From Carallia brachiata (lineage: Eukaryota; Streptophyta; Magnoliopsida; Malpighiales; Rhizophoraceae), in contig JADCRB010000001.1 in assembly GCA_021464245.1 (NCBI GenBank), positions 3,020,829 to 3,084,828 on the forward strand: 64,000 nt of DNA. Direction: 5' to 3'. The notes under the pieces were generated by a model. That model had not been told where the DNA came from. It did no database searches and worked only from the letters and a program-made list of their open reading frames with translations. The translations under genes were made by a program, and so were the position numbers. Below are positions 33,236 through 45,152 of this stretch, one piece after another (the stretch's first letter is position 1; each line of letters begins with the position of its first letter).

Positions 33236-34344
33236 ATGGCAGAGAAGGTATGTGGATCCTATTATTTTTCTATCTCTTTGTCACTTGGCAAACTCTTGTC
33301 TTTTCCTTCCTCTTTCTGTCGTGGGTGTTTTTTCTGTTTCCTTTTTTTCCACAGTTCTTGTTTTGTTTGAACTTTTGGGTATCTCCGCTTCCATTTCATC
33401 TGTGTCAGACTGTCCGTACCATATTTCAGTTATAATTCTTTCTTGTCCGCAATTCCCAAAAGAAAATTCTTTGTCTCTTTGTGATCAGTGGGACAAAGTT
33501 TATAATTTTCTCTGCATCATTTTTCTTTTTTGGCTTTATAACAGTAGTAAGTTGTTTTGTATATGACATTACACAATGTTACAGGTTACAATAATGGTTA
33601 TTAGAGTTGACCTCGGTTGTAAGAAATGCTGCAAGAAGATTAAGAAAGTGCTGTGCAAAATCCCTCGTGAGTACTCTTCTGTCATTAACCAATTTTTTCT
33701 GGAAATTCAAGGATAGTGACTGAGTTTATTTCCTGGAATTTTGGTGACTTTATGAACAAGAGAAATTCAGAACCAGATATAAGAAGAGGAGTTAAACAAA
33801 GTGATAATCACTGTGGTCAGTTGCTGTCCGGAGAAGGTGAAGGACAAGATTTGCCGCAAAGCCGGTAATATAATTCTGTGCGGCGTCGAGATCATAGTCC
33901 CACCAGCACCAGGGCCTGTAGGGCCAGCGCCGCCTTCAGCCCCCTGTACTCAAAGACAATGGAGAGAATGGGAAACCTAAACCTAAACCTAACAACCGTA
34001 AGGTTACATTTGTTGAACCCCCCAAACCGGACCCAAAACCACCTTCCCCCAAGCCTGCCCCTGAACTGGCTCCTAAGCCACCTTCTCCATCAAATCCTAA
34101 AACTCCTGAGCCGGCACCAGGGTTCCCACCGCCGGCCTTCCCACAACCAGCGCCTTGTTGTTGGGAATGCCGTGAAGGTTATGGGTGGGGCCCATGTTAC
34201 TGGGACCCTTGCATGCCACCCCCATGTTATGGAAGGCCAGTTTATGACAGCTGGGGCGGCAGCGGCTGCAGAAGGATTTATGTGAGCAGATGTTCTGATT
34301 ATGTGTCTGAAGAAAATCCAAATGCAGCGTGCATAATCATGTGA
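33236..34344 (+). pseudogene. HMA/proline-rich protein (Pi21-like HIPP), copy 2, stop and frameshift in exon 3
   Basis: Exons are 33236-33247, 33585-33666 and 33763-34344. Exon 2 is in frame here (RVDLGCKKCCKKIKK), so this copy shows the intended HMA-like loop with its cysteines. Exon 3 has a TAA stop at 33780-33782 where copy 1 has TAC (Tyr). An extra C in the run at about 33939-33945 then shifts the frame in the proline-rich part. The Cys-rich tail and CaaX terminus are present in DNA. The tail has one extra codon relative to copy 1 (GGCGGCAGCGGC for GGCTGCGGC). Confidence 0.82.
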
Positions 34345-35830
34345 ATGCGCACCATCAATGGACATCAATATCATACAATGTCATGGTCTTCTAATTGCCT
34401 GATTGATTGGAATTTTGAGTCAATTATTTCGGGGATGCACATGGGGGAGTATCATATTTTCATTGTGTAGAATATGGATACCGGGGCTTCATGTGACAAT
34501 AAAGATTAATAAATAAATTTGGTGAAGTGGCTTTGCGGAATTTTGTTGTATTGTGCAGTTCAGTCTAGTTAGTCTTATAAGTATTCTTATTTAAAAATTT
34601 GTCTAAATAAGTTTCAAGTCTAATTAGTAGATGATCTTTTGACCACATTTGTTGTAAGCCTTTGTTGTCGTTCATTCATGTTTTGTTCAAGTTGTTTTGA
34701 TGGTATCATATCGATTTATGTACGAAATTTGTGTGATTAATGTAATAATTTTTTTTCTTAAAAAAAAAAGAAGTGGGCATTGGTGCACAAGCAATTGTTG
34801 TTTTTAAAGGAAAACAAACGTAGTTAACCAATTTTTTAGCAATAAAAGTCCCACTAGTTGTTGCTTTTCATGATGGATCTCCTTTTCCATGCCTTTCCCT
34901 TTCGACATTGTTTTTCTGACGTAATCATGGGAAAGATAGGGACTTGTGGTGTGACTATTTCCAATTACTTTTGTCCTTTAGGATCCATGTTATGGAAGGC
35001 CAGTTTATGACCGCTGGGCCGGCGGTGGCTGCAGAAGGATTTATGTGAGCAGATGTTCTGATTACGTGTCTGAAGAAAATCCCAATGCAGCAAGATAAAA
35101 AAAAAAGAGAAAGAAAATCCCAATGCAGCGTGCATAATCATGTGAATGCGCACCATCCATGGACATCAATATCATACAATGTCATGATCTTCTAATTGCC
35201 TAATTGGTTGGAATTTTTGAATCATTTTTTTCGGGGATGCACATGGGGAATATCATATTTTCATTGTGTAGAATGTAAACATAGGGGTTTCATACGATAA
35301 TAAAGGATTAATAAAGAAATTTGGTGAAGTCGGTTTTGATGAACTTTGCTGACTTGTACAGTTTAATTTGGTTAATTTTGTAGATATTCTTGTCTGAAAG
35401 TTTTATTTAAATAAGTTTTAAGTTTAGTTAATATATGATCTTTTGATCACATTTGTTATAAATATTTATTACTGTTTATTCCTGTTTTGCTCAAGTCGTT
35501 TTGATGCTTTCATATTAACTTATGTATAGAATTTATGTGATTAATTTAATAACTTCTTTCACTTAGAAAAAAAAAAAAAAAAAGTGGGCATTGGTGCACA
35601 AGCAATTGTTCTTTTTAAAGGAAAATAAAAGTTGTTACCAAATTTTTAGGTAATAAAAAGTTCCATCAGTCATTGCTTTTCTGTGGTCATGGTGCATCTC
35701 CTTTTCCTTGCCTTTCCCTTTTGACATTGTTTTGCTAACGTAATCATCATCTATGGGAAAGATGGGCACTTTTTGAACACGAGATGGGGAAGATGGGGAC
35801 TTGTGGTGTGACTTGTTCTTTAGGATCTAT
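34190..35830 (+). repeat. Tandem repeat of HIPP 3' end and flank, unit 2
   Basis: Same 780-850-bp tandem arrangement as at 11700-13345. The second copy begins at about 34980 (GGATCCATGTTATGG) and carries a degraded HIPP 3' exon fragment, 34981-35145, ending in ATAATCATGTGA. The A-rich linker between its two GAAAATCCCAATGCAG segments differs slightly from unit 1. Confidence 0.78.
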
Positions 35831-37239
35831 AACCTATAGAGCACACCCAATGGACCTAGTTTTTTTTTTTTTGTTTTGAGTTATAATGGAGGTGAAGCTA
35901 TGGAAAAGTTAAAACAAAATCATTAAATTTCGACCACATGACTAACATCAAATCAATTACCAACATAATTTGTTTTCATGTTATATTAGTTATTTAAGGT
36001 GTAAATTAAGAAAAAGATTAGATGACAGCATATAAATACGTGTATAATAAATACATAATAATTTAAATTATTAAATTATAAAAAATATATTAAATTTTAA
36101 AAAATAAATAAATAAATTATTAAAAATTATTAAATTAATTATATACTTTATACATATTTTATTAAATATATTTATATAATTTTAATCAGTAAACTATAAC
36201 AAATTGAAAATATTATAAATTAGATATAATAGTCCGTTTTACACCTTTTTCTCTGTTTACAAAAATATATCCTTGCCCCTTGAAATAAGAAAAATATAAA
36301 ATAGATTTATCACGTTGTACTCTTTTTATATTACATTTTGAAAGGTTGATCTGATTTAAGTTACTAACAATCCTAACTTAGAGCAATGTTGGTTGTAGAA
36401 TTCTTAGTGGTTAGAAATGCCTTTGATCATGCTATATGCTATAAAATAAAATGCGGATGGATGCAACACAGACATGTGAAACATTTTGTACCCGCCAACA
36501 AAGAAATCACGTACAAGATTTCTTTGGATATTTTCCAAAAAAAAAGAAAAAAAAAATTTATTTATTTTTTATCAATTCAAACAACTATTTTTTACTTTTT
36601 TTTCTCACAAATTACTATTTACTTTTTTTCATAACTTTTTAATTTTTACTTTTAATCTATCGTAATATTATTATTATTATATTATTTTTATTCATTTTCT
36701 TTTTTATTCACTTTCTATTAACACCATTCATGTTTGGCCGAGTACACAGTATTATCAAATCAAACAACTTATATACCGAAACAATATGTACCACTCAATA
36801 AAGAAATCGCGTACAAGATTCCTTTTTTTGTCGTTTTTTTTTACGATAAGGTGCTAACTGTCATTGATTTAAGAAAAAAGTTGGATCCAAAAAAAAAAAA
36901 AAAAAGAAAAAAGTTACATTTTTTTAAAAGGCCTATTCAAAACGTTTCTAAAAATAATTGATTAAATTTGATGTGTAACTAAATATATTTTATGTATAAA
37001 AATAATAATAATAATTTTTTCTTCTTCTTTTTAATTACATTTAAAATTAAAACAGTTACAAATTAAATACAATCAATTATATTCAAATAACATTTTAAAT
37101 AATTTTTATTAAAAATATAACAATACTCTTCATTTAAAATGTCTAAATAGAGCAAAGACAAAAGTTCACGTACAATATTAAGGAAAAAGTTGTAAGGCAG
37201 ATACAAAGTTTCTGAAAGATCTTTTGAAAATGCAATCTC
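35831..37239. other. AT-rich spacer, copy 2
   Basis: Equivalent to 13346-14738 and nearly identical to it. Only AT-rich DNA with homopolymers is seen. Confidence 0.4.
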
Positions 37240-37290
37240 CGATTCCAATGCCTTGGGCAAGTCATTGATCCAGGCATGTAATGCTGTTAG
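37240..37290 (-). pseudogene. PPR gene, 3' piece, copy 2
   Basis: Minus-strand ALHAWIN..PKALES piece as in unit 1 (14739-14789), ending at the target duplication GTTAG (37286-37290) of the copia element. The codon before KALES reads Pro as in unit 1. Confidence 0.72.
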
Positions 37291-40200
37291 TGTTGAAGTT
37301 AGTCCAAATTTAATTTTTAATTATTGTTTGAGTAGGACTTGATTGTTTAGTGTATTTCCATATTCGGGTAGAATTAGAATTTTATTGTTACTAGTATATA
37401 AGGATGTGTGATTTATATTTTAAGTGTGTATTTCTCATTATTTTTGTGTGACCTTATTCAATTAATAAAGTCGTAGTGTTAAGTTAATTTAAAGCCAATA
37501 GTGGTATCAGAGCTAATCGATCGAGAAGTCACCGCCATTAAGTTTCAGATTCGATTGATCGAAAATAAGAATCGATCACGGAATTTTTGTTGGATTTGTT
37601 CGAGTTAAGTACTAGCGAAGTTATCGCCGTTAGATATCGTGAGAGATATCTGATCTGAATAGAAGAGGAAAAAAAAAGAGGACAGTAGCATCAAAGTCAC
37701 CGGCAATTCGCCGGATCCTTGCCAGAGCCGCCGTCGATCACCACGCGCCGCCGCCACAGTCACCGTTCGTCGTCAACACTATCCCCTGCACCACCGACCG
37801 CCGATCTTCAGGAATCCGGCATTCACGCACCAGAAAAGTCACCAGAAACTGCCAGATCTACAAGGACCGAAAGTTCAAGCCCCCTTTCCGCACCGGAAAA
37901 CGCTTCCTCCACTCACCGATGAACGTTGAAATAACCAGGAATCACTTCCCAAGCCACCGATTCTCCTTGGCCAGCCAAGAACGCGTCGTTTCGTCGCCGT
38001 AAACTCTTGATTGTCGCCGGACAATCGCGAAACTCTTTCTCACCGGTTCTATCACCGTCTTACACATTGCTCCAGTCGCCGACGATGACGCAACCACCAT
38101 TCGCACGTCTCACCGGAGGTCTCTTCATCGCCGGCCAAAGTTTGTTGCAGGAAATTACCTCGCCGACGCTCACCCTTGTCGCCGGAGATTCCTTGGGTTA
38201 ACAACAGGTGGTTTTTGAGAAAAAGAAACAAGGGGGGCCAGATCAGCAAATATAAAAATGGATTGACGATGAATTTTAATATAAATGGCAGTAGTTCAGT
38301 CTCAGTTCCCGTTTTAGATGGGAAAAATTACAACCGATGGTGTGTGCAGATGAAAGTATTATTTGATTACAACAAGTTGCTCAGTGTTGTTGAGAACAGA
38401 GTTGAAGAACTTGCTGCAGATGCAACAGAAGCATAACGGACTGTTCATCGTGACACAGAAGAAAGATAAGAAGCGCTGTATTTTATTCATCAATCAGTGA
38501 ATAATGATAATTTTGAGAAAATTACAGGTGTGCAACTACATCAAAACAAGCGTGAGATACTTTGACGACGTTTTCAAGTGTGGATAAAGTGAAAAAGGTG
38601 AAACTCCAAACCTTACGACGTCATTTGAGTTGTTGCAGATGGAAACCTCATAAACGGTTTCAGTTTATATTAGTAGAGTTCTTGCCTCACGAATCAGATG
38701 AAAGTTTATGGAGAGCAGCTTAATGATCAAATTAAAGTTGAGAAGATTTTGAGAACTCACACCGCGATATGAGCACATCGTGATTGCAATTGAGGAAGCA
38801 CATGATTTGTCACAGATGTCAATTGATGTATTGATAGGGATGTTGTAAGCTCACGAGCAGCGCATGAATAAGAAGTACATCGTGGTTGCAATTGAGGAAG
38901 CACATGATTTGTCATAGATGTCAGTTGATGTATTGATAGGGATGTTGCAAGCTCACGAGCAGCGCATGAATAAGAAGTGCATTGAGAAGCCAGTCGAGCA
39001 AGCCCTTCAGAGTCAAGCTCCCATCAGAGGCGAGCAGAATGATCAATCGCAACAGAGGCAAAATTCCTCTCGTGGAAGAGGAAGAGGACGAGGACGTGGT
39101 AGATTTTACAACAATCGAGGTCGTGGAGGTCGCTACAATAATTATGGAGGTAGAGACAATTTTCAGAGAAATACGGACCAGACTAACATAATTCGTGGTC
39201 GAGGCCGAGGACAAGGAAGAGATCAAGGTAGAGGAAGGTAAGATAAATCTAATATTGAGTGTTATTCATGTCACAAGTGTGACCACTATTCTCATGAGTG
39301 TTGGTCAAAGGAAAATAATCAAGCAGCACATTGTGCACAATAGCATACACAAGAGGGAAATGGTGATAGAAATCAAGCCCTTATGATGGTTACTACAGCC
39401 ACTAAAACACCAATTACAACACATGGTTCTTGGACACCAGATGCACCAATCATATGTGTGGAAAGAAGGACTTTTTGTGGATCTTAATGAGTCAATCCGC
39501 CACTATTAAATTTCTGATGATACAGCGTTCCGATGATGGGAAAGAGGCTAATTCTCATTAAGTTAAAGAATGGAGACCATAATTATATCTCAGATGTGTC
39601 TATGTGCAGATATGAAAAGCAACCTTATCAGTTTGGGCCAATTGCTTGAAAAGGGGTACAACATTATGCTACGTGATAACTGTCTCTCAATCACTAATGG
39701 TAGAGGTACACTTATTCTCAAATCCCTTTTGACGAAGAACCGGATGTTTCGAGTTGATATTGCCACAGATGTTTACACTTGTTTGAGTGCTGTTGTGAAA
39801 GACGAATCTTGGTTGTGGCATCCTCGGTTTGGTCATTTGAATTTTCACAGTTTGAAGGTGCTTGCACAGGATAATATGGTAAAAGGTTTGCCCAAGATTA
39901 ATCATCCAAACCAAATATGTGAGGCTTGTATCCTTGAAAAACAGAGCAATTACCTTTTGTGGAAAGGAGAACTTGGCGTGCAAGACATCTACTCCAGCTT
40001 ATTCACTCCGATGTTTGTGGTCTAATGAGTGTTCAATCGGTTGGGAACAATAAGTATTTTCTCACCTTCATTAATGATTTTTCAAAGAAAACATGAGTTT
40101 ATATCATGCAGAGGAAGTCTGAAGTGTTTGATTGCTTTAAGAAGTTTAAGGCATTTGTTGAGAGGCAAAGTGGCTGTTATATAAAGGTTTTGCGGACTGA

Positions 40201-42692
40201 TGGAGGTGGTGAATATGTTTCTAATGAGTTTAAGGAGTATTGTGAAAAATATGGCATAAAGCATAAAGTTACTTTTCCCTACACACCACAGCATAATGGA
40301 GTTGCTGAAAGGATCAACAAAATCGATCATGAATATGGTTAGAAGCTTATTAAAGGCCAAAGAAGTGCCCAATCCCTTTTGGGCAGAAGCTGTGTTGTAT
40401 TCTGTTTACTTGTTGAATAGGTGTCCAACAGCAAGTATTCAGAATATCACTCCTGAAGAAGCATAGACCAGTTTTAAGCCTAGTGTGAGACATCTTAGGG
40501 TGTTTGGTTCGATTGCTTATGCACATATTCCTATTGAGATAAGGACAAAGTTAGATGATCGAGGAATGAAGACAATTTTGATTGGTTATTCAAAGGGATG
40601 ATACAAGTTATTCAATCCCCTGACAAAGAAGGTGATTTTGAGCAGAGATGTGACTTTTGCAGAAGATGAAGCTTGAAAATTTGATGCTGAGAAGTACAAT
40701 GATTCTCAAAGACGTCCTATTGCTATTTTGGGAGAATATGAGTCTCAAGTTGTAGTCCCTAATGCAAATAGGGAAGTTGCTCCAGTTCCTACTCAGAATT
40801 CAATACCACAAGCTCCCCAAGAGAATTCAAGACCGAGGAAAAATCGCCAACAGTCAGTTAGATTACAAGATTATGAGTTAATCCCTGATAATACAGTTAA
40901 TGATGATGGGGATTTGGTTCATTTTGCAATGTTTGCAGATTGTGAACATGTATCATTTGATGAGGCGATTCAAGACCCTAAGTGGATGAATGTAATGAAT
41001 GAAGAAATTAAGGCGATTGAGAAGAATAAGACTTGGGAGCTTACTAAAATCTCACGATGTCACAAAATTATTGATGTAAAGTGGGTTTTCAAGACTAAAA
41101 GGAGTCAAATGGAGAAGTAGAGAGATACAAGGCAAGATTGGTAGCTAAAGGATTTGAACAACGCCCTGGTTATGACTACTATGAGGTTTTCTCCCCTGTT
41201 GCTCGCATGGAAAACTGTTAGACTTATTATTACTTTGACTGCTTAGAATCATTGGAGAATTCATCAAATGGATGTGAAGTCAGCTTTTCTCAACAGTCAA
41301 CTTGAAGAGGAAGTGTTTGTGAAGCAACCTCCAAGTTTTGTGAAGGAAGGATGTGAAGAGAAGGTGTATAAGTTGAAGAAAGTGCTGTATGGATTGAAAA
41401 GCGCTGTATGGATTGAAGCAAGCACCTAAAGTATGGAATAAGCACATTGATTCTTTCTTCCATGAAGCTAATTTTCAAAAGTGTATGTCTGAGCATGCCT
41501 TATATGTGAAAGTTAATGGTGATTGTGATATCTTGTTTGTATGTTTATATGTTGATGACTTGATCTTCACAGGCAACAATCACAGAATGATTGAAGACTT
41601 TAAGAAGTCGATGATGAGTGAGTTTGAAATGATGTTGGGCTTAATGTCATACTTTCTTGGCATTGAAGTGATTCAAGGAGATGATGGAATATTTATTTGC
41701 TAGAAGAGTTATGCTACAGAGTTGTTGAAGAAGTTTCGGATGCATGATTGCAATCCTATGAGAACACCTATTAAAGTTGACACTAAATTGTCTAAAGAAG
41801 GCAATGAAGCACATGTTGATTCCACACACTTTAAGCAAATTGTTGGAAGTTTTAAGACCCGACATATCTTATAGAGTTTGTTTGATTAGCAAGTTTTTGG
41901 AGTCTCTGCGTCAATCTCATATGCAAGTTGCTAAGAGGATTATACGGTACATTAACGGGACGTTTGATCATGGCCTACTTTATACTTCATCTAAGAATTG
42001 TGCTCTTGTAGACTATTCTGATAGTGATTGGGGTGGAGATGTTGATGATCGAAGAAGTACTTCTGGTTATTGTTTCAATTTTGGCACAGCTACTTGTTCT
42101 TGGTCATCGAAGAAACAATTTATTATTACACTTTCGACTTGTGAAGCTGAATATGTAGCCGCAGCTTCTAGTGCTTGTCAAGCAGTTGGTTGAGGAATTT
42201 ATTGAGTGAGATTTTCTTCCGAATGAAGGTCTTACGAAAATTATTGTAAGGTTTCAACTATTAATTTGGCAAAAACTCCAGTGACGCATGGAAGGAGTAA
42301 GCATATTGATACTCGTTTCATTTCTGAGAGAGATAGTTGATAAAGGAGAGATTGAATTGACTTATTGCAAGTCTGAAGATCAAGTTACAGATATTCTCAC
42401 GAAACCGTTGAAATTTGATGCGTTTGTCAAGTTAAAGCAGATGTTGGGAATGCGAGTATCACCAAATCAAGATTAAGGGGGATGTTAAAGTTAATCCAAA
42501 TTTAATTATTAATTATTGTTTGAATAGGACTTGGTTGTTTAGTGTGTTTTCATATTCGGGTAGAATTAGGATTTTGTTGTTGCTAATATATAAGGAAGTG
42601 TGATTTATGTTTTAAGTGTGTGCTTCTCATTATTGTTGTGTGACCTTATTCAATTAATAAAGTCATAGTATTAAGTTAATTTAAAGCCAAAA
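37291..42692 (+). mobile_element. Ty1/copia retrotransposon, copy 2, in the PPR gene
   Basis: LTRs are 37291-37500 and 42483-42692, primer site TGGTATCAGAGC at 37502-37513, target duplication GTTAG at 37286-37290 and 42693-42697. Domains follow the same order as copy 1: gag from 38269, RGG tract near 39070-39236, protease motif as DTRC near 39435, pre-integrase near 39815-39960, integrase core to about 40400, YVDD near 41545, RNase H to 42476. It shares copy 1's stop codons in gag (38432-38434, 38848-38850), which points to recent common origin. Extra small deletions cluster at 38440-38760, 39450-39610 and 42180-42330. Confidence 0.92.
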
Positions 42693-43931
42693 GTTAGAGC
42701 TGCCCTAGGAGACAGGCCCTTGAGATGCAACGACCATTGGGTTGAAGACCTAGACTAGATGTCAGTATATATTCCATTTGCTAGACCCAACTCTATTAAT
42801 TCACATGCTTGCTCCAACATGTTTAAGTTGACACAGAGGTCAATCAAACAATTACAGTAAGCCTTCTTTGCATCTGAACCGATAGAATTAAAAAGTTCAG
42901 CTGCTTTCTTCTTAAAATTTCCCTCACAGCCTTTCTCCTCCACCAGAAGTTTTACCACACAACCAAGCTTTGAATTGGCCCTCTCAATACATTCAACAAG
43001 CTTACCAAGTTCTTCCTTGGGTGTTTGATTCATCACATTCAGAAGACAACCACAGAACCGATCATCTGGGATTATGCCCGATTCCATGGCTCGGTTGAAT
43101 GTCCTCACAAACTCACTGGTAAGCTGTGCTCTTCCATAGCACTGGATAAGTGACGTCAAAACAAAAATTAGGCTCAAAGCCTGCTTCCAACATCTCGTTC
43201 AATGTGTTCTCTGCTTCAAACACTTGCCCTCTGCATGAGTATATGGTAATCAAAGATGAGAAAGTCCAACTATCAGCCTTCGTACCAGAACTCTTCATGT
43301 CCTCATAATTTCAACAGCTTCATCTACATAGCCAAGATCAGCACACATGGATAGCAGTGTATTATAAAGTATTACATTCAACTCCAACCCCTTCTCCTTC
43401 ATCTCTCTATAAACTTTAAGAGCATCCTCACCGTATCGAGCTCTACCATAAGCACGCAAGAGAGCTGAATAGGTCACAAAACTTGGCGAAAGCCCATCGT
43501 TCAGCATATCCCTGTAGATTTTCTTAGCCTGCCAAGGCCTCTTGGCTTTTCCCATAGCATATAGTAAAGTGTTGTAAGTCACCAAATTTGGTTTAGTACC
43601 TAAAGCCTTCATTTCTTCGTGAACATTCAAAAACCCATCAAAATTCCCAGACAAGCTATAAATTTTAATCAATGTAGAGAACGTCACTGCATCAAGACGC
43701 CATTTTTCTGTTCTAGCACGATCATACAAGCTCAAAGCCATTTCAACATTACCAGCCCGACCATAGGCGTCAATCATAGTCGAATAAGTAACACCATCAG
43801 GACTCAGCCCAAAACTCGGCATTTTCTCAAACCATTCCACAGCCTTATCGGGCAAATTCGACAACCTGGCACAGGTAATTAATGTCGAAAACGTAGCATT
43901 ATCTGGCTTAACCCCTCTCTCAAGCATTTCA
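42693..43931 (-). pseudogene. PPR protein of SVR7/P67 type, copy 2, truncated and frameshifted
   Basis: Same PPR body as at 20213-21458, with the same block-junction truncation at MLERG, the same TAG stop (42755-42757) and the same copia split. It has two extra lesions: loss of two bases in AAAAATTAGG (near 43167) and loss of one base in CTCATAATTTC (near 43306). The reading frame is therefore in three pieces. At the junction it reads CATTTCATCCCC, three bases shorter than the join between units 1 and 2. Confidence 0.87.
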
Positions 43932-44622
43932 TCCCCCTTATGGAAATGGTATAGAAATGTGGGTGCCCCAATACAGTAACAATAAATGAGATCATATGAC
44001 AATTCTGTGACAATTATTTGCCGTTACAATATTAATCATATGATTTTTTTTTTTTTCGATAAGCTATTATGTGACAATGTTATATTCTTAACCACGCTCT
44101 AGAGGCAATGCTTGCCACAATGAATAATGTATGGGATGATGCCTTTTACATTAACGCAACTACATGTAAAAAATATTTATATTAACCCAATAATAAGTTT
44201 CTCCAAATTTAATTATATTTTAACCCAAAAACTACTGTCATTAGATGAGCACTATAAATAAATTACATATCAAACACTGGCACTGTGTTATTAAAAAAAT
44301 AAAAATCTAACACGTTCTTTACAGACAAGACAAGTTCGCATAATTGGAAGCTTCTTACTTGTATCTATATATGAACCGAATACTTGTATAAATTTATATG
44401 TAAGTAAATGTGAATGTTAGAGAATCCTACAAAATTGTGGAGATTTGATCACAATCAAAATCAAAATGGATTCTTTCCATGTATAGATCAATATACATTT
44501 CTTGCCTTAAAAGAAAATCCGGATAATGAATCCTAAAATCTTGAACTACTTATAAACAGACCACCGCTCGACCATCTGCATCACAGCAAGCGTAGATTGG
44601 AATACCAAAAACGGCAATCAAA
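43932..44622 (+). promoter_or_regulatory. Block start and promoter of defensin-like copy 3
   Basis: Same as 21458-22151. The TATA box ACTTATAAACA lies at about 44548-44558, about 65-70 bp before the ATG at 44623. No other feature is seen. Confidence 0.45.
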
Positions 44623-45152
44623 ATGGCGATATTCTTCCAAGCTTATGGCGCTCCTCTTATGCTCCTTGTACTTCTTTTAGGTACATGTATACATTTGTGC
44701 TGTTCTATCCTATTATTCTGGTAATTTTTAAAGTCACACGCCAATATAATACATATATTCCTTTGCACATGTGGTTTTCAATTGACATTTGACAATTTTA
44801 TATCCATATTTCTGAGTGTTGGACAGGTACAGCAATGGCAGAGGAAAAGACCGATTGCTCGGACACATACGGAGGGTGCGATTCTGACTGTGACGCTAGA
44901 TGCAAGACAAAATTTCCTTTTCCTCGTAGCCGAGGCGAATGTACAATCTATACAGGCGGCGTACAATTATGCACATGTCATTTTCAATGCAAATTATGCA
45001 AAGAATCCTTAAGTATATCGGCCACTGGCTGCATTAATCAAGACTGTAATCAGGCTTGTGCTGCAAAACATCCTGGACCTCAAGGAGGGACTGGTTTTTG
45101 CTACTCCATTGGAGCTTATGTATCTTGTTTATGCGAATATAAGTGTCTCTAA
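44623..45152 (+). CDS. Defensin-like peptide with two eight-cysteine domains, intact copy
   Basis: This is the only intact copy: exon 1 44623-44680, exon 2 44827-45152, 127 residues. Residues 1-24 form a signal peptide ending LLGTAMA, so the product should be secreted. The mature part has 16 cysteines in two sets of eight with matching spacing: C-x6-C-x3-C-x3-C-x12-C-x9-C-x-C-x3-C, then C-x10-C-x4-C-x3-C-x13-C-x8-C-x-C-x3-C. The CxxxC and CxC elements are those of the cysteine-stabilised alpha-beta fold, so it looks like a tandem defensin-like (DEFL) protein. The intron interrupts the signal-peptide region, as is usual for this class. Target and role (defence or cell signalling) cannot be told from sequence. 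The start is fixed by the signal peptide and TATA spacing. Confidence 0.82.

Larger units (their letters stand above)
21458..43931. repeat. Tandem block, unit 2 (22.5 kb)
   Basis: Second copy of the block. It starts at the same TCCCCCTTATGG as unit 1, now fused to PPR coding sequence. It is longer because of a 5.81-kb LTR retrotransposon (26473-32281) within the 25S fragment. By eye the right part (from about 32500) is nearly identical to unit 1, with dense small indels near 38440-38760, 39450-39610 and 42180-42330. Confidence 0.93.
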
